64,000 nucleotides of DNA from Pseudomonas sp. CC6-YY-74 (GTDB lineage Bacteria; Pseudomonadota; Gammaproteobacteria; Pseudomonadales; Pseudomonadaceae): contig NZ_CP019947.1 of assembly GCF_002025205.1 (NCBI RefSeq), positions 4,917,501-4,981,500 on the forward strand, written 5' to 3'. The notes beneath the pieces were generated by a model that worked only from the letters and a program-made list of their open reading frames with translations, was not told where the DNA came from and did no database searches. Shown in pieces: positions 1-9,306 of this stretch. Positions within the stretch are counted from its first letter, which is position 1; every line of letters starts with the position of its first letter. Both the position numbers and the translations under genes were made by a program.

Positions 1-2423
1 TCTATTTCAACAGTTGGGACAGCTATAACCGGATTTACCCATTCTTCATGACCCCCGAGCAGTATCCCCATGACATGGTGATACCCGATTACAGCTTCTA
101 TTACTTGGCCGACGCACGTCACAACCCGGCACGCGATGTGGTGTGGACCGATGTCTATCTCGATCCGGCAGGGCAAGGCTGGATGATGTCGGCAGTGGCC
201 CCGGTGTACCGCGGAGACTTTCTCGAGGGCGTGGTCGGCCTGGATATAACGGCGGGCCAGATGCTCAGCGAGATCGGTGAGCTGGATGTGCCTTGGCAGG
301 GCTATGCCATGTTGGTCAGCCGTGACAACAACATCATGGTGTTGCCGCAGGCCGGCGAGCAGGACTTCGCGTTGCACGAGCTTACTGAGTATTCCTACGC
401 CGAGGCGGTACGTCGTGAGGTGCTCAAGCCTGCGGATTTCAGCCTTGATTCACGTTCTAGCATGCAGCCGCTGTTGCAGGCTATGGCATCGGGTCAGGGC
501 CGTGTGCAGGAGGTGATGCTCGGTGGGCGCAAGCAACTGGTGGCCTGGAGCGAGATTCCACAAACAGGCTGGCGTCTGATGCTGGTGGTTGATGAGGAAA
601 ACATCTACCGCGAGACTAACCGCCTGGCCGAGCGCTACTTGCAGATCGGCTACCTGTTGATCGTCGGTCTGGGCTTGTTCTATCTGCTGTTTTTTGCCTG
701 GATGTGGCTGCGCTCGCGGCGCTTGAGTGATCAACTGGCTCAGCCGATTGCCGGTATCGTCGGCATGATGCGCCGGCTCGGTCAGGGCGATTACCACCCC
801 AGTGCGCCGTCCAGTCAGATCGATGAGTTGGTCAGCATGGCCCAGGCCGTGCAGCAGACCGGCGAGCAGTTGCAGGCCAGCGACAGCGAGCGGCATGAGG
901 CGCAGCGGATTCTGCAACTGGTGCTGGAGAGTACTACGGAGAGTCTGTGGGAGGTGGATGCGCCGAACATGGCGATCAAGGTCAGTGACCACTTCGTCAA
1001 ACGTTTCGGCCTGCGAGCCGAGAGCATGAGTTTCAGCGAGTTCAACCTGCGTGTGCACCCGGATGACTTGGAGCGCATCCGCCATCTGCGGCAGCTCTTC
1101 GTGGTCAGCGGTGAGGATCAGTTCGAGGCGGAGTATCGCTATGCCGATGCCAGCGGCGAATATATTTGGTTGCTCAGCCGCGGCAAGGTACTCGAGCGCG
1201 ATAGCAACGGCGGCGCCCTGTGCATCGCCGGTACGCATGTCGACATTACCCGGCTCAAGCAGGTGCAGGAGGAGTTGCGCCGCGCCAGCCTGCAAGCCCA
1301 GGCTGCCAGCCAGGCCAAGAGCCGTTTCCTGTCGAGCATGAGCCATGAGCTGCGCACGCCGCTGAATGCTATTTATGGCTTTGGTCAGTTGATCGAACTG
1401 GAGACGCAAGGCAAGCCGGAGGTCCAGCAGGAAGCAGATTATGCCCGCGAGATCGTGAACGCCAGTCGCCACCTGACGTCGTTGGTCGATGACATCCTCG
1501 ATCTGTCGAGCATCGAGAGCCGCCGCCAGCAGTTGCAATTGCAGGCGGTGGAAGTCGGCGCGCTGCTCAATGGTTGCGCCGAACTGGTACTCCCGGAAGT
1601 CCAGCAGCGGCGTCTGCAGTTGCAGGTACTGGCGCAAGTCGATGCAGGCTTGTACGTGCAGGCCGATATGCGTCGTCTGCGCCAGGTGATACTCAATCTG
1701 CTGTCCAATGCGATCAAGTACAACAGCCCGCAAGGGCTGATCAGTCTGGGCTATGACGTACGCTCGAACTGCGTCCGCTTATGGGTCGAGGACAGCGGTC
1801 CAGGTTTGACCCCCGAACAGCAGACCCAGTTGTTTCAGCCGTTCCAGCGTCTGGGTCGAGAGAACTCGAGCATTCCTGGTACCGGTATCGGCTTGGTGTT
1901 GTGTCGCGAGCTGGCCAGCCTGATGAACGGTGAAATGGGTTTTTGCAGCACGCTCGGTGGAGGTAGCCGTTTCTGGGTCGACTTGCCCAGCGCCGCGGCA
2001 CCCGGGGCAGCCGTCGCCGCTACGCCGCCGGTTGAGGTGGCAGAGCCGAAGCGTAAAGCCGAAGTGCTGTGCGTCGAGGATCACCCTGCGTCGGTGAAGG
2101 TGGTGCAGGAAGCGCTGCGCGAGTTCGCCGATGTGCGCGGGGTTGGTTCGGTGCAGGGGGCGTTGGCCGAACTGGAGAACCGCACGCCGACCTTGCTATT
2201 GCTTGATCTGGACTTGCCCGACGGTGACGGTTTGCAGGTGCTGGATGCCATGCGCCGCGATCCGCGTCTGCGCGCGGTGCCCGTATTGGTCATCAGTGCG
2301 ACAGCCGATGAAACGGTGTTTAGCGAGGCGCGTCAGCGCGGCGCACAGGCGTGCCTGGCCAAACCTATCGATTTGGCTCAGGTGCGCCGATTAGTCCTGA
2401 CCTTATTGGGGCAGGGCCACTAG
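1..2423 (+). CDS. Hybrid sensor histidine kinase/response regulator (5'-truncated by window edge)
   Basis: The reading frame is open from the first bases of the window, so the N-terminus lies outside. Visible parts in order: the end of a periplasmic Cache-like sensor domain, one transmembrane helix (about residues 195-220 counted from the Met codon at base 48), a HAMP-like linker, a PAS domain with its PAC tail (IAGTHVDITRLK), a HisKA box with the phosphoacceptor His in SMSHELRTPLNA, an HATPase domain (N box LLNLLSNAIKYN-like, G box GTGIGLVLCREL) and a C-terminal receiver domain with Asp in LLLLDLDLPDGDG. Such proteins autophosphorylate on His and pass the phosphate to the attached receiver. 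The ligand and downstream partner cannot be told. It converges on the small gene that ends 7 bases downstream. Confidence 0.9.
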   Translation, partial: YFNSWDSYNRIYPFFMTPEQYPHDMVIPDYSFYYLADARHNPARDVVWTDVYLDPAGQGWMMSAVAPVYRGDFLEGVVGLDITAGQMLSEIGELDVPWQGYAMLVSRDNNIMVLPQAGEQDFALHELTEYSYAEAVRREVLKPADFSLDSRSSMQPLLQAMASGQGRVQEVMLGGRKQLVAWSEIPQTGWRLMLVVDEENIYRETNRLAERYLQIGYLLIVGLGLFYLLFFAWMWLRSRRLSDQLAQPIAGIVGMMRRLGQGDYHPSAPSSQIDELVSMAQAVQQTGEQLQASDSERHEAQRILQLVLESTTESLWEVDAPNMAIKVSDHFVKRFGLRAESMSFSEFNLRVHPDDLERIRHLRQLFVVSGEDQFEAEYRYADASGEYIWLLSRGKVLERDSNGGALCIAGTHVDITRLKQVQEELRRASLQAQAASQAKSRFLSSMSHELRTPLNAIYGFGQLIELETQGKPEVQQEADYAREIVNASRHLTSLVDDILDLSSIESRRQQLQLQAVEVGALLNGCAELVLPEVQQRRLQLQVLAQVDAGLYVQADMRRLRQVILNLLSNAIKYNSPQGLISLGYDVRSNCVRLWVEDSGPGLTPEQQTQLFQPFQRLGRENSSIPGTGIGLVLCRELASLMNGEMGFCSTLGGGSRFWVDLPSAAAPGAAVAATPPVEVAEPKRKAEVLCVEDHPASVKVVQEALREFADVRGVGSVQGALAELENRTPTLLLLDLDLPDGDGLQVLDAMRRDPRLRAVPVLVISATADETVFSEARQRGAQACLAKPIDLAQVRRLVLTLLGQGH

Positions 2424-2429
2424 CACGGG

Positions 2430-2675
2430 CTACTCGCTGCCCTCGAGCAGTTGCAGGGCTTCGTCGAGCACTTGCACGGACTCGCTGTGATTGCCGGCCT
2501 TGTGCAATTCTTCGCCTTCGGCGCGAAGCTTTTGCACTTGCGCCAGCACGGTCGCGTCGGTGGGTGGATTGCTTTGCAGCATGGCGTCTATTTTCGCCAT
2601 ATCCGCTGGGCACTGTGAGGCCCAGAGCGAGGTGCTGAGTAGTACTGTGGTGAGGAAAACGGCAAGGCGGCGCAT
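2430..2675 (-). CDS. Small secreted protein, paralogue of the next gene
   Basis: 81 residues. The N-terminus MRRLAVFLTTVLLSTSLWAS is a typical Sec signal peptide; cleavage after WAS would leave a mature protein of about 60 residues starting near QCPADMAKID. The mature part is predicted mostly helical and ends in a conserved pattern (KLRAEGEELHKAGNHSES, then LDEALQLLEG) shared with the protein encoded at 2782-3045. A good Shine-Dalgarno (TAGAGGAG) lies about 7 bases before the ATG. It has a single Cys at the mature N-terminus and no lipobox. Function unknown; a periplasmic helical-hairpin protein is inferred. Confidence 0.75.
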   Translation of the reverse strand: MRRLAVFLTTVLLSTSLWASQCPADMAKIDAMLQSNPPTDATVLAQVQKLRAEGEELHKAGNHSESVQVLDEALQLLEGSE

Positions 2676-2781
2676 GGTGTATCTCCTCTACGGGTGAGTT
2701 TTTACTATAGGAGACTTGCTGAAAGGCGATCTGGGTTATTGCGGTTCTTTCAAGCCTCGTAGCTCTATAGTTTGCTGATGT

Positions 2782-3045
2782 TTAGCCGTTCTCGCCCGGT
2801 GCCTCAAGCAGCATCAGTGCTTTTTCGGCGTGAGTGCCACAGGCTTCAAGGTCGCCAGCGCTTTGCGCTTCTTCAGCTGCCTTCTTGAGCTCTGCTACTT
2901 CCATCTTGACGGACTCTGCCGTGGTGGTTTCGGTAGTCATGCTGTCATTGAGTTTTTGCAGATTGACGGTGCATAGATCCTCGGCAAAAGCCGGAGCAGC
3001 GGATATGGCTACGGTCGCAGTGAAAAACAGGATAGTGAGTTTCAT
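2782..3045 (-). CDS. Small secreted protein, paralogue of the previous gene
   Basis: 87 residues with signal peptide MKLTILFFTATVAISAAPAFA (shown in parts: MKLTILFF, then AISAAPAFA) and likely cleavage at AFA/ED. The mature protein aligns with its neighbour: one Cys near the start (EDLCTVNLQKLND versus SQCPADMAKIDAM), a Thr/Glu-rich stretch, then VAELKKAAEEAQSAGDLEAC and AEKALMLLE. It has an extra Cys in the C-terminal half, so a disulfide with the N-terminal Cys is possible. The Shine-Dalgarno AGAGGA precedes ATG. An 11-bp inverted repeat sits 31-76 bases upstream. Function unknown. Confidence 0.75.
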   Translation of the reverse strand: MKLTILFFTATVAISAAPAFAEDLCTVNLQKLNDSMTTETTTAESVKMEVAELKKAAEEAQSAGDLEACGTHAEKALMLLEAPGENG

Positions 3046-3075
3046 TTGATAATCCTCTCATCATGAAGAACTGTT

Positions 3076-3121
3076 CAGTATCGTTCATCGACAGAAGTGA
3101 ACCGTTACGAGAACGATACTG
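3076..3121. promoter_or_regulatory. Inverted repeat upstream of small secreted protein gene
   Basis: Perfect 11-bp arms, CAGTATCGTTC at 3076-3086 and GAACGATACTG at 3111-3121, separated by 24 bases. It lies 31-76 bases upstream of the start codon at 3045, in a stretch without genes. It could be a two-half-site operator or an RNA hairpin in the leader; no poly-U follows, so a terminator is less likely. Confidence 0.4.
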
Positions 3122-3224
3122 CTCCCCTCCCTCTTAATGAAGATTGACTATTCCGTGGTGATGAGAGTTCAGTTTTTTATCGCTCAAGTCCGGCGTGTGG
3201 CATTTGTACTAGCCGCTATGGATA

Positions 3225-3250
3225 TAAAAAACCTCGTTTTAGACGGGGTG
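3225..3250 (-). terminator. Terminator of the lld operon
   Basis: On the minus strand a short GC stem (CCCCGT/ACGAGG, one mismatch) is followed by six T residues, 28 bases after the stop codon of the D-lactate dehydrogenase gene. Weak stem but good U-tract and right place. Confidence 0.5.
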
Positions 3251-3277
3251 TTTCAGGGTTTGCGGGTCGCTTCTCGG

Positions 3278-6088
3278 CTACATCGATTTCGCTCGGGAAA
3301 CCCGATCCACCAGGTAGACCAGGCCGTGGTAGTCGATACCGCCATGTTGGCTCAAGCCGATCTCGCAGGTGCGGCTGGTGCTAATGCCTTCCGCGCAGTA
3401 CTGCACGGCTGATTGCAGGCTGCGTAACGCGTGGGCGTTGAGTTCCGGGGTGGTGAAGCCCTTGTCGCCGGCAAAACCGCAGCAGTGAATGCCCTCGGGG
3501 ATCACCACTTGGCTGGTGCAGTGACGGACGATATCGATCAGCCCCTGAGCTTCGCCCAGATGCTGGGTGCTGCAGGTGACATGTACGGCCACAGGCGTGT
3601 CCTGCAGCTGGAACTCCAGACGATCGAGTAGTTGCTCGCGGATGAATTTCACCGGGTCATGCAGTTTCAGGCGAGGGTCGAGTCCGTCCTGTAGCAGGCG
3701 CAGGGTGCAGGGGCTGGTGTCGCAGTAGATCGGGTCGAGACCGCCGCGACTGGCCTTGAGCAACGCGTCTATGAGTTCCTGGCGCTTGCGCTCGGCTTGC
3801 GCGGCATAACCCTTGGAAGCGAATGGCTGGCCGCAGCAGAGGTTGTCCAGATGGTCCGGGAACACCACCTGGAAACCGCCCTTCTCCAATAGCGCGCGGG
3901 TCTTGTCGAGCAGCGGCATCTGTTCGGCATCGCTGGCTGCCGGGCCCATGGCGCGGGATACGCAGGCGGCGAGGTAAACTACCCGCGGACGCTCATCGCC
4001 AGTGGCCACGGGCAGTTGCAGGCGCTGGACCGGCTGCGGCAGCGCCGGCGTCCACTGCGGTACGCGACCCCGGCTGGCCTTGCTCAGGGCGGTAGAGGTG
4101 CGGCTCAGCAGTGGGGCGCCCATGAGCAGGCGTGCGCCGTTGGCCACGTGCAGCATGACGCGGGTGCCTTGCATGGCGCGGCGAAAATTGTTCGCCAGCC
4201 AGTCGGCGCTGCGTTGATGGTTGGCGTCGCGGGCGCGCAGCTTGCGCACCAGGTCGCCGGTGTTGATCCCCACGGGGCAGCGCTGGGCGCATAGGCCGGT
4301 GGCGGCGCAGGTGTCGATGCCCTGATAGCGGTAATCGCGCTCCAGTGCGGTGGTATCGATGCCTGCGCGCTGTTTGGCCTGGATATCGCGCCAGATCACG
4401 ATGCGTTGACGCGGGCTCAGGGTCAGCCCCTTGGACGGGCAAACCGGCTCGCAGAAGCCACATTCGATGCACTTGTCGACGATTTCGTCGGCGGCGGGCA
4501 GCGGCTTGAGGTTTTTCAGGTGGATGTCTGGATCTTCGCTGAGCACCACGTCCGGGTTGAGGATGCCTTGCGGGTCGAGCAGGCGCTTGAGCTGCCACAT
4601 CAGCTGGTAGGCGTCTGCGCCCCATTCCAGTTCGACGAAGGGCGCCATGTTGCGCCCGGTGCCGTGTTCGGCCTTGAGCGAACCGCCAAACTCCACCGCC
4701 ACCAACTGCGTCACCTCATCCATGAGCGCCGAGTAGCGGGCGATTTGCTCGGGCGTTTCGAAGGCCTGGGTGAAGACGAAGTGCAAATTGCCTTCCAGGG
4801 CGTGGCCGAAAATGATCGCTTCGTCGTAGTGATGCTTGTCGAGCAGCGCGAGCAGGCGATTGACTCCTTCGGCGAGCTGTTCGATGGGGAAGGTGACGTC
4901 CTCGATGATGACCGTGGTGCCGGTCTGGCGCACCGCGCCGACGGCAGGAAAGGTGTCCTTGCGGATCTTCCACAGCAAGTTGTACACCGCTGGGTCTTCG
5001 CTGAACTCAACCTGTTTTTCCAGCTGGAATTCGGCGATCGATGCCATCACCTGCCCAAGCTGCTCATGCAGCAGGCTCTGGCTGGCGGCGCGGGACTCGA
5101 TCAGCAGGGCGCAGGCGTTGGCGGAGAGGCCCTTTACCCAGTCCGGCATGCCCGGTTTGTTCTCTACCGAACGCAGGCTGCGGCGGTCCAGCAGTTCGAC
5201 GGCGGATACCGGCTGTTGTTTGAGCACGGTGACTGCGCGGCAGCAGCTCTCCACATCGGGGAACACCAGCAGGGCGCTGGCCTTGTGCGGGTGGTCGGGC
5301 ACGGTGTCGTAGGTCACCGCACTGATAAAGCCCAGAGTGCCTTCGGAACCGACCATCAGGTGGCTGAGGATATCCAGCGGCTGGTCGAAGTCGACCAGGG
5401 CGTTGAGCGACAGACCTGTGGTGTTCTTCAGCCGGTATTTATGCCGGATCCTGGCGGCCAGCGTGCTATTGGCGCGGGTCTGCCGGCCCAGTTCGGCCAG
5501 CTGTTCGAGCAAGCCGGCGTGGCTGGCGGCAAAGCGTGTCACGCTTAGCGGGTCTTCGTTATCCAGCACCGTGCCGTCGGCCAGCACCAGGCGTATGCCG
5601 GCCAGGGTGTGATAGGTGTTGTGTGCGGTGCCGCAGCACATGCCGCTGGCGTTATTGGCGACGATGCCGCCGATCTTGCAGGCATTGATCGAGGCCGGAT
5701 CTGGGCCGATCTTGCGCTGGAAGGGCGCCAGCACGGCGTTGGCCTGGGCGCCGATCACCCCCGGTTGCAGGCGGATCTGTCGGCCCTGGTTACGGATTTC
5801 CCGGCCGTTCCAGTTATCGCCCAATACGATCAGTACCGAGTCGCTGATGGCCTGGCCGGACAGGCTGGTGCCCGCGGCACGAAAGGTCACCGGTACTTGG
5901 TGCGTGCCGGCCAGTTTGAGCAGGTCGACCACTTCCAGTTCCGCCTCGACCCTGATCACCAACTGGGGAATCAGCCGGTAAAAGCTGGCATCGGTGCCGA
6001 AGGCCAGGGTCGAAAGCGGGTCGTCGAAGCGGCGTTCGCGAGGGATCAGGCGCTCGACGGCGGCGAGGAAGGCAGTGGACAGGCTCAT
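3278..6088 (-). CDS. lldE: FAD/Fe-S D-lactate dehydrogenase (NAD-independent)
   Basis: 936 residues. Order of domains: FAD-binding type 4 domain (about 40-260, with FRAAGTSLSGQA near 70-80), FAD-linked oxidase C-terminal domain (about 265-525), a 4Fe-4S pair (CIECGFCEPVCP near 540 and CAATGLCAQRCPVG near 593) and two CCG cysteine-rich domains (NLCCGQPF near 748, HCCGFAGDKG near 868). This architecture is that of the Pseudomonas enzyme encoded after lldP-lldD, which oxidises D-lactate to pyruvate and feeds electrons to the respiratory chain. It is the last gene of the operon, separated from lldD by 144 bases containing a repeat. GGAG precedes the ATG. The symbol dld is also used for this gene. 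Confidence 0.9.
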   Translation of the reverse strand: MSLSTAFLAAVERLIPRERRFDDPLSTLAFGTDASFYRLIPQLVIRVEAELEVVDLLKLAGTHQVPVTFRAAGTSLSGQAISDSVLIVLGDNWNGREIRNQGRQIRLQPGVIGAQANAVLAPFQRKIGPDPASINACKIGGIVANNASGMCCGTAHNTYHTLAGIRLVLADGTVLDNEDPLSVTRFAASHAGLLEQLAELGRQTRANSTLAARIRHKYRLKNTTGLSLNALVDFDQPLDILSHLMVGSEGTLGFISAVTYDTVPDHPHKASALLVFPDVESCCRAVTVLKQQPVSAVELLDRRSLRSVENKPGMPDWVKGLSANACALLIESRAASQSLLHEQLGQVMASIAEFQLEKQVEFSEDPAVYNLLWKIRKDTFPAVGAVRQTGTTVIIEDVTFPIEQLAEGVNRLLALLDKHHYDEAIIFGHALEGNLHFVFTQAFETPEQIARYSALMDEVTQLVAVEFGGSLKAEHGTGRNMAPFVELEWGADAYQLMWQLKRLLDPQGILNPDVVLSEDPDIHLKNLKPLPAADEIVDKCIECGFCEPVCPSKGLTLSPRQRIVIWRDIQAKQRAGIDTTALERDYRYQGIDTCAATGLCAQRCPVGINTGDLVRKLRARDANHQRSADWLANNFRRAMQGTRVMLHVANGARLLMGAPLLSRTSTALSKASRGRVPQWTPALPQPVQRLQLPVATGDERPRVVYLAACVSRAMGPAASDAEQMPLLDKTRALLEKGGFQVVFPDHLDNLCCGQPFASKGYAAQAERKRQELIDALLKASRGGLDPIYCDTSPCTLRLLQDGLDPRLKLHDPVKFIREQLLDRLEFQLQDTPVAVHVTCSTQHLGEAQGLIDIVRHCTSQVVIPEGIHCCGFAGDKGFTTPELNAHALRSLQSAVQYCAEGISTSRTCEIGLSQHGGIDYHGLVYLVDRVSRAKSM

Positions 6089-6152
6089 GGGCGCTCCGGA
6101 TTATTTTCAGTACGTTGGGCGGCGCGTCGGGATTGCTGGTGCCGCGGTGCTG

Positions 6153-6217
6153 TTGTAGGAGTGGCCGGGTAGCATTCCGCTCCGCCGCGAAAATCGCGGA
6201 TAAATCCGCTCCTACAA
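6153..6217. repeat. Pseudomonas REP-like palindromic repeat
   Basis: Terminal inverted ends TTGTAGGAG at 6153-6161 and CTCCTACAA at 6209-6217 flank an inner palindrome (CCGCGAAAATCGCGG). The right half, GGATAAATCCGCTCCTACA, resembles the widespread intergenic REP-type repeat of Pseudomonas. It sits between lldD and the D-lactate dehydrogenase gene and could affect mRNA stability or differential expression within the operon. Confidence 0.65.
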
Positions 6218-6232
6218 AAGAGGGGCTGCTGC

Positions 6233-7378
6233 TCAGCGGCCCAGTTCGCGCACCAGCGACTCGGCGCTGATTTCGCTGATCGACTTGGCGCCGGTCAGGA
6301 CCATGGCCACGCGCATCTCTTTCTCGATCAGGTCGAGCAGGTTGCTCACGCCCGCGCCGCCGGCTACGGCCAGCGCGTAGATGAAGGCACGCCCGAGCAG
6401 TACGGTGTCAGCCCCGAGGGCGATCATCCGCACCACATCCAGGCCAGTACGAATGCCCGAGTCGGCCAGGATTGCCAGCTCGCCCTTGACCGCATCGGCG
6501 ATGGCCGGCAGTGCGCGCGCGCTCGACAGCACGCCGTCGAGCTGACGGCCGCCGTGGTTGGAGACGACGATGCCGTCGGCGCCAAAACTCACCGCGTCCT
6601 TGGCGTCCTGCGGATCGAGGATGCCCTTGATCACCATCGGGCCGTCCCAGAATTCGCGGATCCACTCCAGGTCCTTCCACGAAATCGACGGGTCGAAGTT
6701 GGCGCCGAGCCAGCCGATATAGTCCGCCAGGCCAGTGCGGCTGCCGCGGTAGGCGGAGATATTGCCCAGGTCGTGGGGCCTGCCCAGCAGGCCGACGTCC
6801 CAAGCCCAGCTAGGGTGCGTCATGGCCTGCAGCATGCGCCGTAGCGGCGCGTTCGGCCCGCTCATGCCGGAGTGGGCGTCACGGTAGCGGGCGCCCGGTA
6901 CCGGCATGTCCACGGTGAACACCAGGGTGGTGACGCCGGCGGCCTTGGCGCGCTCCAGCGCATTCTTCATGAAGCCGCGATCCTTGAGCACGTAGAGCTG
7001 GAACCACATCGGTCGGTCGATCGCCGGCGCCACTTCTTCGATCGGGCACACCGACACGGTCGACAGGGTGAAGGGAATGCCCTTGGCTGCAGCGGCCTGA
7101 GCCGCCTGCACTTCGCCGCGGCGGGCGTACATGCCAGTCAGGCCGACGGGGGCCAGCGCCACGGGCATCGCCAGGGTTTCATTGAACAGGCGGGTTTCCA
7201 GGCTCAACTCGGACATGTTGCGCAGAACCCGCTGACGCAGGGCGATGTCGGCCAGATCCTCGACGTTGCGCCGCAACGTGTGTTCGGCGTAGGCGCCGCC
7301 GTCGAGGTAGTGGAACAGGAACGGCGGCAGCTTGCGTTGCGCCGCTGCGCGGTAGTCGGTAGAGGCAGAAATGATCAT
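6233..7378 (-). CDS. lldD: L-lactate dehydrogenase (FMN, quinone-linked)
   Basis: 381 residues from the ATG at 7378 (MIISASTDYRAAAQRKLP), the family N-terminus; the frame is open 18 codons further upstream but that part does not look coding. FMN-dependent alpha-hydroxy-acid dehydrogenase fold: N-terminal FLFHYLDGGAY, FQLYVLKDR, the catalytic SNHGGRQLDG near residue 270, and the phosphate-binding GIRTGLDVVRMIALGA. It oxidises L-lactate to pyruvate at the inner membrane and reduces the quinone pool. It is the second gene of lldP-lldD-lldE, 108 bases after lldP. Confidence 0.95.
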   Translation of the reverse strand: MIISASTDYRAAAQRKLPPFLFHYLDGGAYAEHTLRRNVEDLADIALRQRVLRNMSELSLETRLFNETLAMPVALAPVGLTGMYARRGEVQAAQAAAAKGIPFTLSTVSVCPIEEVAPAIDRPMWFQLYVLKDRGFMKNALERAKAAGVTTLVFTVDMPVPGARYRDAHSGMSGPNAPLRRMLQAMTHPSWAWDVGLLGRPHDLGNISAYRGSRTGLADYIGWLGANFDPSISWKDLEWIREFWDGPMVIKGILDPQDAKDAVSFGADGIVVSNHGGRQLDGVLSSARALPAIADAVKGELAILADSGIRTGLDVVRMIALGADTVLLGRAFIYALAVAGGAGVSNLLDLIEKEMRVAMVLTGAKSISEISAESLVRELGR

Positions 7379-7486
7379 CGGTTTCACCCTAGTGCCAGGA
7401 GAAGGCTGTTCTTGCCCAGGACGCGGCCCCATATGTACTGCGGGGCCGACCTGTCTGGGTTATACGGGAGTCGTAAATGGAGCCTG

Positions 7487-9181
7487 TCAGCCAGCGACCA
7501 GGGGGTCGCTAACGCCCAATACATAGATCGCGATCATGGCGATCGCGCCGGTGAAGAGCACGTAGTACAGCGTAGGCCATATGGTTTTGCGCAGGATGCT
7601 GCCTTCGCGACCCAGCAGGCCGACCGTGGCAGAGGCGGCGACCACGTTGTGGATGGCGACCATATTCCCTGCGGCGGCACCAATGGCCTGTGCCGCGACA
7701 ACCAATGCGCCGGAGATGCCCAGGTTAGTGGCCACGCCGAACTGGAACTGGCTGAACATCATATTGCTGACCGTGTTGGAGCCGGCGATAAAGGCCCCCA
7801 GGGCGCCAATGCTCGGTGCCAGCAGCGGGTAGATGCCACCGACGCTGTCAGCCACCCAGCGCGCCATGAGAATCGGCATGCTGGCCAGGTCGGCGCCGTT
7901 GACGCCCGAGTTGATCAGGATGCGCACCATCGGCACGGTGAACAGCAGGACGAAACCGGCGCTGAGCAGCACCCCGGAGGATTCCTTGACCGCCGAGCCC
8001 AGATCGCGCAGCTTCATGCCGTGGAAGAAGAAGGTGGCGATGACGACCGCAACCAAGATGCCGCCGGGCAAATACAGCGGCATGAAGTTGGCGCTGACCC
8101 CGGTCTCACCGAGCAGGTCGGGGAAGTTCACCACCACAGCTTTTAGTGCCGCACTGACTTGCGGCACGACCCGGCTGATCACCAGCAGGGCACCGACCAG
8201 CACGTAGGGCAGCCAGGCGCGCAGGGAGCTCATTGGCTTGGCGGTCAGTTGGTCCAGCTTCATTTCTATGGTGCCCAGCCATTCGCTCGGCCACTTGTCC
8301 GCCGGGGCAAAGTCCCAGGTGGTTTTTGGCAGCAGAAAGCCTAGGCGCGCTGCGCTGGTGACAATCGCCAGACCGATCAGGCCGCCGGCCAGCGATGGAA
8401 ATTCCGGACCGAGGAATACCCCGGTGAGGGCGTAGGGGATGGTGAAGGCCAAACCGGCGAAAATTGCGAATGGCAGGACTTCGAAGCCGGCTTTCCAGCT
8501 TTTTTCGGTACCGAAGAAGCGCGTCAGCATCAGCACCATGATCAGCGGCATCACAGTGCCGACGATGGCGTGAATGATCGCCACTTCACTGGTGATCAAC
8601 TGTAGGAACTGCGCCCAGGAAGAGCCTTGCTCAAGCAGTTGCGCGCCGAGGGTGGCCGAATCCAGGCCGGTATTGACCCCGACTATGATGGGCGTGCCCA
8701 CAGCACCGAAAGACACTGGGGTGCTCTGTACCAGCATGCCCATCAGTACCGCGGCCATGGCCGGGAAGCCGATGGCCACCAGCAGCGGTGCGGCAATCGC
8801 CGCTGGCGTACCGAAGCCGGAGGCGCCTTCGATAAAGCAGCCGAACAACCAGGCAATGATGATCGCCTGAATGCGCCGATCAGGGCTGATGGTGGCGAAG
8901 CCAGCGCGGATCGCGGTGATGCCGCCGGAGTGTTTGAGGGTGTTGAGCAGCAGGATGGCGCCGAAGATGATCCACAGCAGGCCGAGGGTGATCAGCAGGC
9001 CTTGCAGGGTCGAGGCGAGTACGCGGTTGACGCTCATCTCCCAGGCGAACAGGCCAATGGCGGCGGTTACTAGGTAGACCAGCGGCATGGCGTGCTTGGC
9101 CGGCCAGCGCAGGCCGACCAGCAGGATGGCCGCGAGCAGGATCGGAGAAAAAGCGAGTAGAGCCAGAAGACCAGATGACAT
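7487..9181 (-). CDS. lldP: L-lactate permease
   Basis: 564 residues, hydrophobic throughout with about a dozen predicted membrane helices (for example LLALLAFSPILLAAILLVGL at the start). Conserved family stretches include GCFIEGASGFGTPAAIAAPLL and GALGAFIAGSNTVSNMMFS. The LctP family imports lactate (and glycolate) by proton symport. The start codon has Shine-Dalgarno AAGGAG 8 bases upstream. First gene of the lactate operon; its promoter region holds the LldR operator at 9307-9327. Confidence 0.95.
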   Translation of the reverse strand: MSSGLLALLAFSPILLAAILLVGLRWPAKHAMPLVYLVTAAIGLFAWEMSVNRVLASTLQGLLITLGLLWIIFGAILLLNTLKHSGGITAIRAGFATISPDRRIQAIIIAWLFGCFIEGASGFGTPAAIAAPLLVAIGFPAMAAVLMGMLVQSTPVSFGAVGTPIIVGVNTGLDSATLGAQLLEQGSSWAQFLQLITSEVAIIHAIVGTVMPLIMVLMLTRFFGTEKSWKAGFEVLPFAIFAGLAFTIPYALTGVFLGPEFPSLAGGLIGLAIVTSAARLGFLLPKTTWDFAPADKWPSEWLGTIEMKLDQLTAKPMSSLRAWLPYVLVGALLVISRVVPQVSAALKAVVVNFPDLLGETGVSANFMPLYLPGGILVAVVIATFFFHGMKLRDLGSAVKESSGVLLSAGFVLLFTVPMVRILINSGVNGADLASMPILMARWVADSVGGIYPLLAPSIGALGAFIAGSNTVSNMMFSQFQFGVATNLGISGALVVAAQAIGAAAGNMVAIHNVVAASATVGLLGREGSILRKTIWPTLYYVLFTGAIAMIAIYVLGVSDPLVAG

Positions 9182-9306
9182 GTCGGTCTCTCCTTAGCGG
9201 CGCGCGATGCGCATGGGTGAATGCGGATGCAGCGGTGCGGCAGGTGGTTTGGCGATGACCGGCATGGCAGACCTCATAAACTTCTTGGAATTGTTTTAGG
9301 TTTGGG

